This document shows, piece by piece, positions 46,012 to 54,094 of a stretch of DNA of 55,881 bases. Location: contig JAHEEV010000017.1 in assembly GCA_024640505.1 (NCBI GenBank), forward strand, positions 1-55,881, written 5' to 3'. This DNA comes from Halieaceae bacterium. GTDB taxonomy: Bacteria > Pseudomonadota > Gammaproteobacteria > Pseudomonadales > Halieaceae. The first letter of the stretch is position 1, and each line of letters opens with the position of its first letter. The notes under the pieces are model-generated. The model did not search any database. It had not been told where the DNA came from and worked only from the letters and a program-made list of their open reading frames with translations. The position numbers and the translations under genes were made by a program.

Positions 46012-46635
46012 ATGAACCCGGATAACCCACCGAAGAGCTACCATCACGGCAACCTCCGCGCCGAACTGCTGGACACGGCTATCGCACAACTGCGTGAAGT
46101 GGGTGCAGACGACCTCAGCCTGCGCGCTCTGGCCCGGTCCATCGGCGTATCCCAGACAGCGCCCTACCGGCACTTTGCGGACAAGGGCGAACTGCTGGCC
46201 GCCATGGCAACCCGCGGCTACCGGGATCTGCTAGCCGGCCTGCGCCAGGCGGAAGCCGACGCGGGTGAGAGCCCGGCACAACAGCTGACGGCCGTCGCCC
46301 ACGCCTATGTGGATTACGCCGCAAACAACCCCCAGCTGTTCAAACTCATGTTCGGCCCCGCCGTGCAACCCGCCCAGAAATACCCGGAGCTCCGCGAGGC
46401 CAGTCGCGACACCTTTCAGCTGGTGCGCGAGATTCTCCAGCGCGGCATCGAACGGGGACTATTCCGCCACACGGATGATATGGCCTATCTCACCAACGCC
46501 GCCTGGTCCGGCATCTATGGCCTGGCCACTCTCCGCGTCGATGCCCCCGAGCTCTTCGAACGCCATATCGACCTGAAACGCCAGGTCGATCTCGGGGTGC
46601 AGACCTTCATCGCCGGCATCAGCACTCAAAATTGA
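46012..46635 (+). CDS. TetR/AcrR-family transcriptional regulator
   Basis: A 207-residue TetR regulator. The helix-turn-helix is at about 28-60 ([27 protein letters not shown], with recognition helix SQTAPYRHF). The C-terminal ligand domain resembles the WHG/TetR_C_33 type: [15 protein letters not shown] and [13 protein letters not shown]. It is 111 bases after mdh on the same strand, with a REP between them. Targets are unknown; no divergent partner is next to it. The ligand is probably a small hydrophobic compound, by family habit. Confidence 0.9.
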   Translation: MNPDNPPKSYHHGNLRAELLDTAIAQLREVGADDLSLRALARSIGVSQTAPYRHFADKGELLAAMATRGYRDLLAGLRQAEADAGESPAQQLTAVAHAYVDYAANNPQLFKLMFGPAVQPAQKYPELREASRDTFQLVREILQRGIERGLFRHTDDMAYLTNAAWSGIYGLATLRVDAPELFERHIDLKRQVDLGVQTFIAGISTQN

Positions 46636-46657
46636 GGTTTTTCCTTTCGGGGTTTCC

Positions 46658-46839
46658 GGCACGTCAGGGTGGCGGGGCCATAGCACGGGCACAGGTTTTC
46701 TCCCGTTTTCGGCTGCTGCGGAACTCGACCAAAATTGCTGCGCAATTTTAGGGACTCGAACAGTCCTCGCAGAAAGCCCCGAAAACCGGGGGAAACCTGA
46801 ACGTGCCCTATCGCTGTAGCGATGATGCCCTGAAGTGCC
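46658..46839. repeat. Large nested hairpin element, family 2, copy A
   Basis: The outer arms are imperfect inverted repeats: GGCACGTCAGGG (46658-46669) with CCCTGAAGTGCC (46828-46839), and AGGTTTTCTCCC...TTTTCGG with CCGAAAACC...GGAAACCT closer in. The core (46713-46775) has CTGCTGCGGAACTCGAC, then an inner hairpin (AAAATTGC, loop TGC, GCAATTTT, at 46731-46749), then GGACTCGAACAGTCCTCGC. The core is shared, inverted, with copy B, while outer and inner stems differ. Confidence 0.82.
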
Positions 46840-46892
46840 TGATATCGCGCAAAACAATCAAGTTTGTATCTTGTGCAGGAAAGAGGACCAGT

Positions 46893-47079
46893 GGAGGTTC
46901 GGGGTGCCGGGGGCGGAGCTTATAGGCCATGCTTTGGGTTTTGATGATTTGTGGGGGCTCTCTGCGAGGACTGTTCGAGTCCGAATTTTTCGCATCGCGA
47001 AAAATCGTCGAGTTCCGCAGCAGCCCACAAATCATCAAAACCCAATGGCCGTGCTCAGCCCCCGGCACCGCGAACCTCC
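46893..47079. repeat. Large nested hairpin element, family 2, copy B
   Basis: Outer arms of about 60 bases (46893-46955 and 47024-47079) match almost completely, for example TTTTGATGATTTGTGGG with CCCACAAATCATCAAAA. The core (about 46958-47023) is the reverse complement of the copy A core. The inner hairpin is ATTTTTCGC, loop ATC, GCGAAAAAT (46985-47005). The 46636-47126 interval holds only copies A and B; no gene is supported. Confidence 0.85.
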
Positions 47080-47126
47080 AATGGGCCGGCGGGCAGGGAG
47101 CGGCGCAGCAAACAATCGGAAGAAAG

Positions 47127-49619
47127 CTAGAGCTCCCGCAGCAAGGCCAGTGGTGGGCTGGACACCACGCGGCGGCAGCTGAACACGCCCAGGGTGGCAA
47201 TGAGCACCATGCCCGAGAGGATGCCGACGGGCCAGACCCAGGGCGACGGCGAGTAGGTCATTTCCATGACGTGGACCTGCAGGACGTAGACCGAAAGTTC
47301 CGCGGCGACCGTGGCCAGCAGGCCAGCGAAAAGCCCCAGGGCTGCAAACTCGATGAGCAGCCCCCCCAGAATCAGGCCGCGCCGGGCGCCGAGAGCACGC
47401 AGGATAGCGCTCTCATGCATACGCGCATCCACGCTGGCCTGGACCCCGGCAACGAGCACCAGGCTGCCCGCCGCGAGAATGATCAACAATACCAGCTCGA
47501 TGGCCGCCGATACCTGGTTGATGATAGTGCGGACCTGCTCGATGACCACGTCCATCTCGATGACCGTGACCGTGGGAAAGGCACGGATGAAGCGATTGAG
47601 AAAAAGTTTGTTCTCCGGCTCCAGGTGGAAGCTGGTCATGAAGGTCGCCGGGTAGGCGGCCAGCAGGCGCGGCGGAAAAATGAGGAAAAAGTTCGGACGC
47701 ATGGACTGCCAGTCCAGGGAGCGGATGCTGGCAACCGTCGCGACCAGTGGCTGGGCACCCACCAGGAAATCCAGCTCGTCCCCCACCCGGATGCCCATGC
47801 GCTCGGCAAATTCCCGCTCCACCGATACCAGGGCCTCTTCTGTGTCGGGCTGCCACCATTCCCCTGCAACCAGGGCGTTGCCGTCGGGTACCGCATCCGA
47901 CCAGGTGAAATTGGTCTCCCGCTGGCGCCGCCCCTCCTCCCGGTCATCGGTCCGCGGCAGGTCCGTTCCATTGATGCCCATGATGCGCCCCCGGATCATC
48001 GGATAAAGGGCCTCACTGCGGATATTTTCCTCCCGCAGCAGCCTGTCCACCGCCTGCACCTCCCCGGGACCGATATTGATCATGAAGTGGTTGGGCGCAT
48101 CGTCCGGCAACTGAGTCTGCCACTCGTCGATGAGGGAGGTGCGTACCAGCAACAGTACCAGCAGCAGCATGATCGCCATGGCGAAAATGACCACCTGCAA
48201 TGCATTGGCATTGCCGCGTCGCTGCAGTCCGGCCAGCGCCAGCCGCCAGATGCTGCCCGCGCTCATACCCACCAGCCGACCACCCCTGAGCAGGGTCAGT
48301 GCCAGCACGAGACCCATGGCCACGGTAATAGCCAGGCCAGCCAGTACCGCCAGCGTCAATTGCAGACTGTCGCTGTACCACCACATCAACAACCCCACCG
48401 CCGCCAGACCCAGTGCGTAGTCGAGGAGACTGCGCCGGTTCTCCAGCGGCATGTCACGGCGCAGCACCCGCAGGGGACTGGCCAGGCTCAGCCTGCGGAG
48501 CGAGGGCCAGGCAAAGCAGAGCAGGGAGACCAGTGAAGTGGCACTGCCGATGGCATAGGGGCGTATTCCGCTGGGCCCGGGCTGCACCGGCAGCTGATCG
48601 CTGAACAGACCGAAAAATATGGCCTGTATACCCCAGCCAAGCAGGCACCCCGCCGCTGTGGCCACGACACCGAGCAGCAGCAGACTGCTCCCATAGAGCC
48701 GGTTGACCGCTCCTGAGGTTGCACCCAGGCTCTTCATGATGGCCACGTAGTCATTATGCCGCTCGCTGAACCGGCGGGCGGCCAGTGCAATGGCCACTCC
48801 GGCGAGCACGACCCCCAGGCTTCCCGCCAGCAGCAGGAAGCTCTCGGCCCGCTGCAGGGCATTCCCGATGCCTGGCTGTCCCTGGCTGACATCCAGGAGG
48901 CGCTGACCTTCCGCCAGGCGTGCATCCAGCCATCGGGTGAAATCCCCCAGGACCGCCACGTCGCCGGCGAAGAGCTGCCGGTACTCCACCCGGCTACCAG
49001 GCTGCACGACACCGGTGGCAGGAATATCCTCGTAGTGCATCAGCACCCGCGGGCCATAACCGTAAAAGGAGGCTCCCTGGTCCGGTTCCGTGCGGGCGGC
49101 TGCCACCACGGTAAAGTCAGCCTCGCCGATGGTGACCTGCTCACCGATTGCGACATCCAGCAGCGGGAACAGTCGCGAGTCGAGCCAGACCGTTCCCTGC
49201 GCCGGACCCGACCGTGCCGGTCGCACCTCCCCGAAGGGCTGTTCGCTGAAGGTCATCTCCCCACGCAGGGGGTAAGTACCGGTAACGGCCTTTACGGAGG
49301 CCAGGTACATGTTCTCCTCGCCCGCGTAGACCATGGAGGGGAATGCCAGGGTGCGGGCGGTACGCATACCGCGCTGTTGCGCCTGCTCCAGCCACGCATC
49401 CGGCAGTTCACGGCTGCTGCTCACCGCGATATCTGCCGCAAGAAACCGGTGACTCTCCTGCTCCAGCGCACTCTGCAGGCGGGTGGTGAAGGCGCTGATA
49501 CCGGAGACAACACCCACCGCCAGTACCAGTGCCATCAACAGCACCCCCAGCTCGCCGCCGCGCCAGTCACGCGCCAGCATCCTGGTCGCTGTCAGGGAGA
49601 CCGCACCGCCCCCGTTCAC
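47127..49619 (-). CDS. FtsX-like ABC transporter permease (YbbP type)
   Basis: An 830-residue permease with ten predicted membrane segments and two FtsX domains: one near 250-390 (LLAGSLGVVLAGVAIALAARRFSERHNDYVAIMKSLGA) and one at the C-terminus (IELVLLIILAAGSLVLVAGVQASVDARMHESAILRALGARRG). Large periplasmic portions lie after the first helix and in the middle. With the LolD-like ATPase it forms a MacB/YbbAP-type complex. The same order, next to tesA, is seen for E. coli ybbA-ybbP. Substrate unknown; lipid- or envelope-linked roles are suspected. It overlaps the ATPase by four bases. Confidence 0.92.
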   Translation of the reverse strand: MNGGGAVSLTATRMLARDWRGGELGVLLMALVLAVGVVSGISAFTTRLQSALEQESHRFLAADIAVSSSRELPDAWLEQAQQRGMRTARTLAFPSMVYAGEENMYLASVKAVTGTYPLRGEMTFSEQPFGEVRPARSGPAQGTVWLDSRLFPLLDVAIGEQVTIGEADFTVVAAARTEPDQGASFYGYGPRVLMHYEDIPATGVVQPGSRVEYRQLFAGDVAVLGDFTRWLDARLAEGQRLLDVSQGQPGIGNALQRAESFLLLAGSLGVVLAGVAIALAARRFSERHNDYVAIMKSLGATSGAVNRLYGSSLLLLGVVATAAGCLLGWGIQAIFFGLFSDQLPVQPGPSGIRPYAIGSATSLVSLLCFAWPSLRRLSLASPLRVLRRDMPLENRRSLLDYALGLAAVGLLMWWYSDSLQLTLAVLAGLAITVAMGLVLALTLLRGGRLVGMSAGSIWRLALAGLQRRGNANALQVVIFAMAIMLLLVLLLVRTSLIDEWQTQLPDDAPNHFMINIGPGEVQAVDRLLREENIRSEALYPMIRGRIMGINGTDLPRTDDREEGRRQRETNFTWSDAVPDGNALVAGEWWQPDTEEALVSVEREFAERMGIRVGDELDFLVGAQPLVATVASIRSLDWQSMRPNFFLIFPPRLLAAYPATFMTSFHLEPENKLFLNRFIRAFPTVTVIEMDVVIEQVRTIINQVSAAIELVLLIILAAGSLVLVAGVQASVDARMHESAILRALGARRGLILGGLLIEFAALGLFAGLLATVAAELSVYVLQVHVMEMTYSPSPWVWPVGILSGMVLIATLGVFSCRRVVSSPPLALLREL

Positions 49620-50278
49620 GGTGACACCAGGGCGCCGGCTTCCAGCGTCAGGCAGCGCTCGCAGCGATCCGCCAGGGACCGGTCGTGGGTCACCAGCACC
49701 AGGGTGGTGCCCTCCTCCCGGTTCAGCTCGAACAGCAGATCCACGATATGCCCGCCGGTCCGGGTATCCAGGTTGCCGGTCGGCTCGTCCGCAAACAGGA
49801 TCCTCGGCCGGGCGGCGAAGGCCCGGGCGATGGCCACCCGCTGCTGCTCGCCGCCGGATAACTGCCGGGGATAGTGGGTCATCCGCGGACCCAGTTCCAC
49901 ACGCTGCAGAAAGTTCTCTGCCTGCGCGCGGGCATCACCCTCGCCCTGCAACTCAAGCGGCAGCATGACGTTTTCCAGGGCCGTCAACGCCGGCAGTAAC
50001 TGGAACGACTGAAATACAAAACCGATTTCACGCCCGCGGAAAAGCGCCCTGCCGTCCTCGTCGAGCTGCCCCAGGTCGGTGCCGCCTATCACCACCCTGC
50101 CCCCGCTCGCCTGGTCCAGGCCCGCCAGGAGCCCGAGCAGAGTCGATTTCCCCGAACCGGAGGCGCCTACTATCGCGACGGATTCCCCCGACTTGATTTC
50201 CAGGTTGATCCCTTTCAGTATTTCCAGCTCTTCCCCGGCCATGGGGACCCGTTTCTGGAGATTTTCAGCCTTGATCAT
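49616..50278 (-). CDS. LolD/YbbA-type ABC transporter ATPase
   Basis: A 220-residue ATPase: Walker A VGASGSGKSTLLGLLAG, the FVFQSFQLLP Q-loop, signature LSGGEQQRVAIARA, Walker B ILFADEPTGNLD and TLVLVTHD. These are typical of MacB/LolD/YbbA proteins. Its start codon (complement of 50276-50278) overlaps by two bases the start codon of the divergent tesA-like gene. It is coupled to the FtsX-like permease. Confidence 0.93.
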   Translation of the reverse strand: MIKAENLQKRVPMAGEELEILKGINLEIKSGESVAIVGASGSGKSTLLGLLAGLDQASGGRVVIGGTDLGQLDEDGRALFRGREIGFVFQSFQLLPALTALENVMLPLELQGEGDARAQAENFLQRVELGPRMTHYPRQLSGGEQQRVAIARAFAARPRILFADEPTGNLDTRTGGHIVDLLFELNREEGTTLVLVTHDRSLADRCERCLTLEAGALVSP

Positions 50279-50906
50279 GCAGTCCTTCCTTTACCGCTTC
50301 ATACGGACCCGGGTTGCGCCCGGATTGCTCTGGCTGTGCCTGGCGCTGGCGGCACAGGCAGAGGAACCGGGAATTCTGGTGCTTGGCGATAGTATCAGCG
50401 CAGCCTACGGCATGTCTCTGGAAGAGGGATGGGTCGCCCTCATGGCGCGGCGGCTGGAAGAGTATCGGGTGATCAACGCCAGTATCAGCGGCGAGACATC
50501 CGAGGGGGCCCTGCGCCGCCTGCCGGAACTGCTGCAGCAGCATAGCCCCCGCTGGGTCATCATCGAGCTCGGTGGCAATGATGGCCTGCGCGGCTATCCC
50601 ATCGGCCGGTTCCGCGACAACCTTGAGACAATGGTGACCTTATCCCGTGAGAGCGGCGCCGGCGTCATCCTCCTGCCCATGGAAATCCCGCCGAACTACG
50701 GGGCCCGCTATACCCGGGATTTTCGCGACAGTTACACGCTGGTGGCCCGGCAGACCGGTGCGTTGGTCGGCCCGTTCATCCTCGAGGGTATCGCCACGAA
50801 TCCCGAACTCATGCAGGCAGACGGCATACACCCTGCGGTGGCAGCACAGCCGATGATGCTGGAAAAAGTATTGCCAACGGTGATACAGGCACTGGAGGGG
50901 TCATGA
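50277..50906 (+). CDS. tesA: TesA-like periplasmic GDSL esterase/thioesterase
   Basis: A 209-residue SGNH hydrolase with signal peptide (MQSFLYRFIRTRVAPGLLWLCLALAAQA). Block I ILVLGDSISAAYGM has the catalytic serine, block II NASISGETSEGA the glycine, block III IELGGNDGLRG the asparagine, and block V ADGIHPAVAAQ the aspartate and histidine. The family is multifunctional acyl-CoA thioesterase I/lysophospholipase L1. It overlaps bioA by four bases. The divergent YbbA-type gene shares the same CATG for its start. Confidence 0.94.
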   Translation: MQSFLYRFIRTRVAPGLLWLCLALAAQAEEPGILVLGDSISAAYGMSLEEGWVALMARRLEEYRVINASISGETSEGALRRLPELLQQHSPRWVIIELGGNDGLRGYPIGRFRDNLETMVTLSRESGAGVILLPMEIPPNYGARYTRDFRDSYTLVARQTGALVGPFILEGIATNPELMQADGIHPAVAAQPMMLEKVLPTVIQALEGS

Positions 50907-52195
50907 GCACCTGGAGCGGGACAACGATCTCCACCTGGGATCGCCAGCATGTGTGGCACCCCTATGCCTCGGCCACCGATGCGCCCGAGGTCTACCCGGT
51001 GGTTTCTGCTGCAGGCGTCCGGCTGAAACTGGCGGACGGTCGGGAACTGATCGACGGTATGGCTTCCTGGTGGTGTGCGATACACGGCTACAACAATGGC
51101 GCCCTGAACCGGGCGGTGACGGAGCAGCTGCACGACATGTCCCATGTCATGTTCGGCGGGCTGACCCACCCACCGGGCGCAAAACTGGCGCGGATGCTGG
51201 CCGAACTGACACCGGCAGGCCTGGACCGGGTGTTCTTCAGCGATTCCGGCTCGGTGTCGGTCGAGGTGGCGTTGAAGATGGCCCTGCAGTACTGGCACTC
51301 AGCGGGCCGCCCGGGGAAACAGAAGCTGGTGGCGCTGCGCAGTGGCTACCACGGCGACACCTTCGGCGCCATGTCCCTGTGTGACCCGGTGACCGGGATG
51401 CACCACCTGTTCGGGGATGTATTGCCGCGCCAGTTCTTTGCGCCTGCCCCCACACGCCCGTTCGATGAAGCCTGCAGTGACAGCGACATGCAGGACATCA
51501 CGGAGCTTATCGCCAACCACCACGAGGAGATCGCCGCCGTGATCGTCGAGCCTGTGGTCCAGGGTGCGGGGGGCATGAATTTCTACTCTCCCGATTACCT
51601 GGTCAGGCTGCGAGCCCTCTGTGACGAGTGGGATGTCCTGCTGATCTTCGATGAAATCGCCACCGGCTTCGGTCGGACCGGCAAACTGTTCGCCCTCGAG
51701 CACGCCGGCGTGAACCCCGACATCCTCTGTCTGGGAAAGGCCCTGACGGGGGGCTATATGACCCTGGCCGCGACGCTGTGCAGTGATGTTATCGCCGGCG
51801 TTATCAGCGAGGGCGAGGCTGGTGCATTCATGCATGGGCCTACGTTCATGGCCAACCCCCTGGCCTGCGCCACGGCCATCGCGAGCATCGAACTGCTGCT
51901 GTCACAGCCCTGGCAGCGGAATATTCAACGTCTCAACGGGGAACTGGCAGCGGGCCTCGCGCCTGCCGCCGAGCTGAGACACGTGAGGGAGGTGCGTACC
52001 CTGGGCGCAATCGGGGTGATCGAACTGGAGCAGCCCGTGGACATGCGTACGGTGCAACCCCTGTTTGTCGAGCGCGGCGTGTGGGTCCGTCCTTTCGGTC
52101 GACTGGTCTACTGCATGCCGCCCTATATCATGAACTCCGGGGACACGGCCTCCCTCACCGCCGCCATGGTGGACGTGGTTGCCGCTATCCGCTGA
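50903..52195 (+). CDS. bioA: Adenosylmethionine-8-amino-7-oxononanoate aminotransferase
   Basis: A 430-residue class III aminotransferase: [19 protein letters not shown] at the N-terminus is typical of BioA, with [44 protein letters not shown], the cofactor aspartate in [18 protein letters not shown] and the PLP lysine in [12 protein letters not shown]. It uses S-adenosylmethionine as amino donor in biotin synthesis. No other bio genes are nearby. It overlaps the tesA-like gene, possibly linking it with fatty-acyl metabolism. Confidence 0.96.
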   Translation: MSTWSGTTISTWDRQHVWHPYASATDAPEVYPVVSAAGVRLKLADGRELIDGMASWWCAIHGYNNGALNRAVTEQLHDMSHVMFGGLTHPPGAKLARMLAELTPAGLDRVFFSDSGSVSVEVALKMALQYWHSAGRPGKQKLVALRSGYHGDTFGAMSLCDPVTGMHHLFGDVLPRQFFAPAPTRPFDEACSDSDMQDITELIANHHEEIAAVIVEPVVQGAGGMNFYSPDYLVRLRALCDEWDVLLIFDEIATGFGRTGKLFALEHAGVNPDILCLGKALTGGYMTLAATLCSDVIAGVISEGEAGAFMHGPTFMANPLACATAIASIELLLSQPWQRNIQRLNGELAAGLAPAAELRHVREVRTLGAIGVIELEQPVDMRTVQPLFVERGVWVRPFGRLVYCMPPYIMNSGDTASLTAAMVDVVAAIR

Positions 52196-52204
52196 GCAGG
52201 GTGC

Positions 52205-52996
52205 TCAGAGCCGGGCCGTACCCTGCAGGAACGTCACCGCACGCCCGGTCATCAACACCCGCTCTCCCCGCAGCGCACAGGTAATATTGCCCCCGCGGTC
52301 TGAAATCTGCCGTGCCTGCAGTTCCTCCAGGTGCAGTCGCCCCGCCCAGTAGGGCGTGAGCGCACAGTGGGCCGAGCCGGTCACGGGGTCCTCGTCGACA
52401 CCCACAGCGGGGCCGAAAAAGCGGGACACGAAGTCGCATTCATCGCCGGGCGCAGTCACGATAATGCACTGCCCGGTGGCTGCGCTGAGGGCTCGCAGGT
52501 CCGGCCTGAGCGCTGCCACGTCCTCCTCGAACTCATAGACATAGATCGCACTGTGATGGTTCTCGCCCACCAGGACCGTTTCGCTCGCCGTGGCCCCGAG
52601 GGCATGGCAGATATCCAGGTCCACCTCGCCCGGAAACAGGCGAGCGGCAGGAAAATCGAGCGTGAGGCCGGCATCGGAGCGATTGACGCGCAGCTCGCCG
52701 CTGCGGGTGTGGAACAGAATCTCGTCGTCGGTGTGATCCAGATGCTCATAGAGGACATGGGCGCTGGCCAGTGTGGCGTGGCCACACAGGTCGACCTCCA
52801 CGGTGGGGGTGAACCAGCGCAGTTCATACCCCCGCGTAGCCGGCACCAGGAAAGCGGTCTCGGAGAGATTGTTCTCCATGGCCAGCGCCTGCAGGGTCCC
52901 GTCATCGAGCCACTGCTCCAGCGGCATCACCGCGGCGGGGTTGCCGGCAAAAATAACATCGGTGAAGGCATCAACCTGGTAGATCGGCAGGTCCAT
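52205..52996 (-). CDS. PhzF-family isomerase
   Basis: A 263-residue PhzF-like protein with two pseudo-symmetric halves: IYQVDAFTDVIFAGNPAAVMPL and the catalytic glutamate in NNLSETAFLVP, CGHATLASAHVL, and in the second half SRFFGPAVGVDEDPVTGSAHCALTPYW. Family members carry out isomerisation or epimerisation, but most of these genes have no known substrate. The ATG at 52996 has a GGGAGGAA ribosome-binding site; the open frame to 53251 is an extension into the promoter and the divergent gene. It converges on bioA with nine bases between them. Confidence 0.92.
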   Translation of the reverse strand: MDLPIYQVDAFTDVIFAGNPAAVMPLEQWLDDGTLQALAMENNLSETAFLVPATRGYELRWFTPTVEVDLCGHATLASAHVLYEHLDHTDDEILFHTRSGELRVNRSDAGLTLDFPAARLFPGEVDLDICHALGATASETVLVGENHHSAIYVYEFEEDVAALRPDLRALSAATGQCIIVTAPGDECDFVSRFFGPAVGVDEDPVTGSAHCALTPYWAGRLHLEELQARQISDRGGNITCALRGERVLMTGRAVTFLQGTARL

Positions 52997-53089
52997 CGGC
53001 AATTCCTCCCATACGCGCGCTTGTATAAACCCCTGAGCCTTTAATATAGTGGCTGCAGCGATCCGCAGCCACAACAAGACAAGAACCTG

Positions 53090-53953
53090 ATGTCCGTACG
53101 AGAACAGACACCGCTGCAACAGCAGTATTACCGCGTAATTTTCGGCACGGAAACCCCCGCCGGAAAATGGTTCGACATCATCCTGATTCTGGTGATTCTT
53201 GCCAGCGTGGCGATCATCATGCTGGACTCCATTCCTGAGGTACATCGGCAATATGGGGTGCAGTTTCTGCAGGTGGAGTGGCTGTTCACCTTCCTGTTCA
53301 CGGTGGAATACCTCACCCGGCTGTGGTGCGTGCCCAACCGCAGAGGCTATGTACTGAGCATCTACGGCATCGTTGACCTGCTGGCACTGCTGCCCACCTA
53401 CCTGTCGTTACTGCTGCCCCAGGCCGCGCCGCTGCTGGTCATCCGGCTGCTGCGGATTCTGCGGATTTTCCGGGTTCTGCGCTTGCTTTCCCTGCTGGAT
53501 GAGGCCAACGTCCTGGCGCGGGCGCTGCAGCGTTCGGCCCGCAAGATCTTCATTTTTTTCTCCCTGGTCATCATCCTGGCCACCATATTCGGCTGTCTTA
53601 TTTACGTGGTGGAGGGGCCGGACCACGGCTTCAGCAACATTCCGGAAAGCGTCTACTGGGCCATCGTGACCATTACCACGGTGGGCTATGGTGACCTGGT
53701 GCCGGCGACGCCCGTGGGACGCGCTATCTCCGCAATAGGCATGTTGATCGGCTACGCGGTTATTGCCGTGCCCACGGGGATCGTCACCGCGGAAATCACT
53801 GCCAGCCAGATGGCGGCGAGGCACAGGGAAATCATGAACTCGCGCAATTGCTCGACCTGTGCTGCCGTCGAGAAAGACCCCACGGCGCATTACTGCCGCA
53901 ACTGCGGCTCGCCTCTACCACGCCCCGGCCACGAACCGGAGAGCGCGGGCTAG
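53090..53953 (+). CDS. Voltage-gated-type potassium channel with C-terminal zinc ribbon
   Basis: A 287-residue six-helix ion channel. The S4 helix is arginine-rich (VIRLLRILRIFRVLRLLSLL), the pore filter is TVGYGD (in ITTVGYGDLVPATPVG), and hydrophobic helices flank both. After the last helix the tail holds CSTCAAVEKDPTAHYCRNCGSPL, two CxxC pairs as in a zinc ribbon, not usual in this channel family. The S4 suggests voltage sensing. It is divergent from the phzF-like gene. Confidence 0.92.
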   Translation: MSVREQTPLQQQYYRVIFGTETPAGKWFDIILILVILASVAIIMLDSIPEVHRQYGVQFLQVEWLFTFLFTVEYLTRLWCVPNRRGYVLSIYGIVDLLALLPTYLSLLLPQAAPLLVIRLLRILRIFRVLRLLSLLDEANVLARALQRSARKIFIFFSLVIILATIFGCLIYVVEGPDHGFSNIPESVYWAIVTITTVGYGDLVPATPVGRAISAIGMLIGYAVIAVPTGIVTAEITASQMAARHREIMNSRNCSTCAAVEKDPTAHYCRNCGSPLPRPGHEPESAG

Positions 53954-54094
53954 CCCCGTCGCACATTGCTACACCGTAAGCGATCAGTCCGGTTTCATCC
54001 GATCCCTGACCCAGGGCACCTCCCCTTTACAACCCCTGCCCGGCCCCGTGAAAGGAACAGGAGCACGCAGCGACTCTGCAAACTGCTACCCCTG

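Noticed and set aside
44686-46173. Open frame of 495 codons on the minus strand
   Set aside because: It runs antisense to mdh, which has clear catalytic motifs; the frame is a by-product of GC-rich codon use and shows no domain pattern.
46929-48536. Open frame of 535 codons on the plus strand
   Set aside because: It crosses hairpin copy B and then runs antisense to the FtsX-like permease; composition is biased toward Q, H and R as in other shadow frames.
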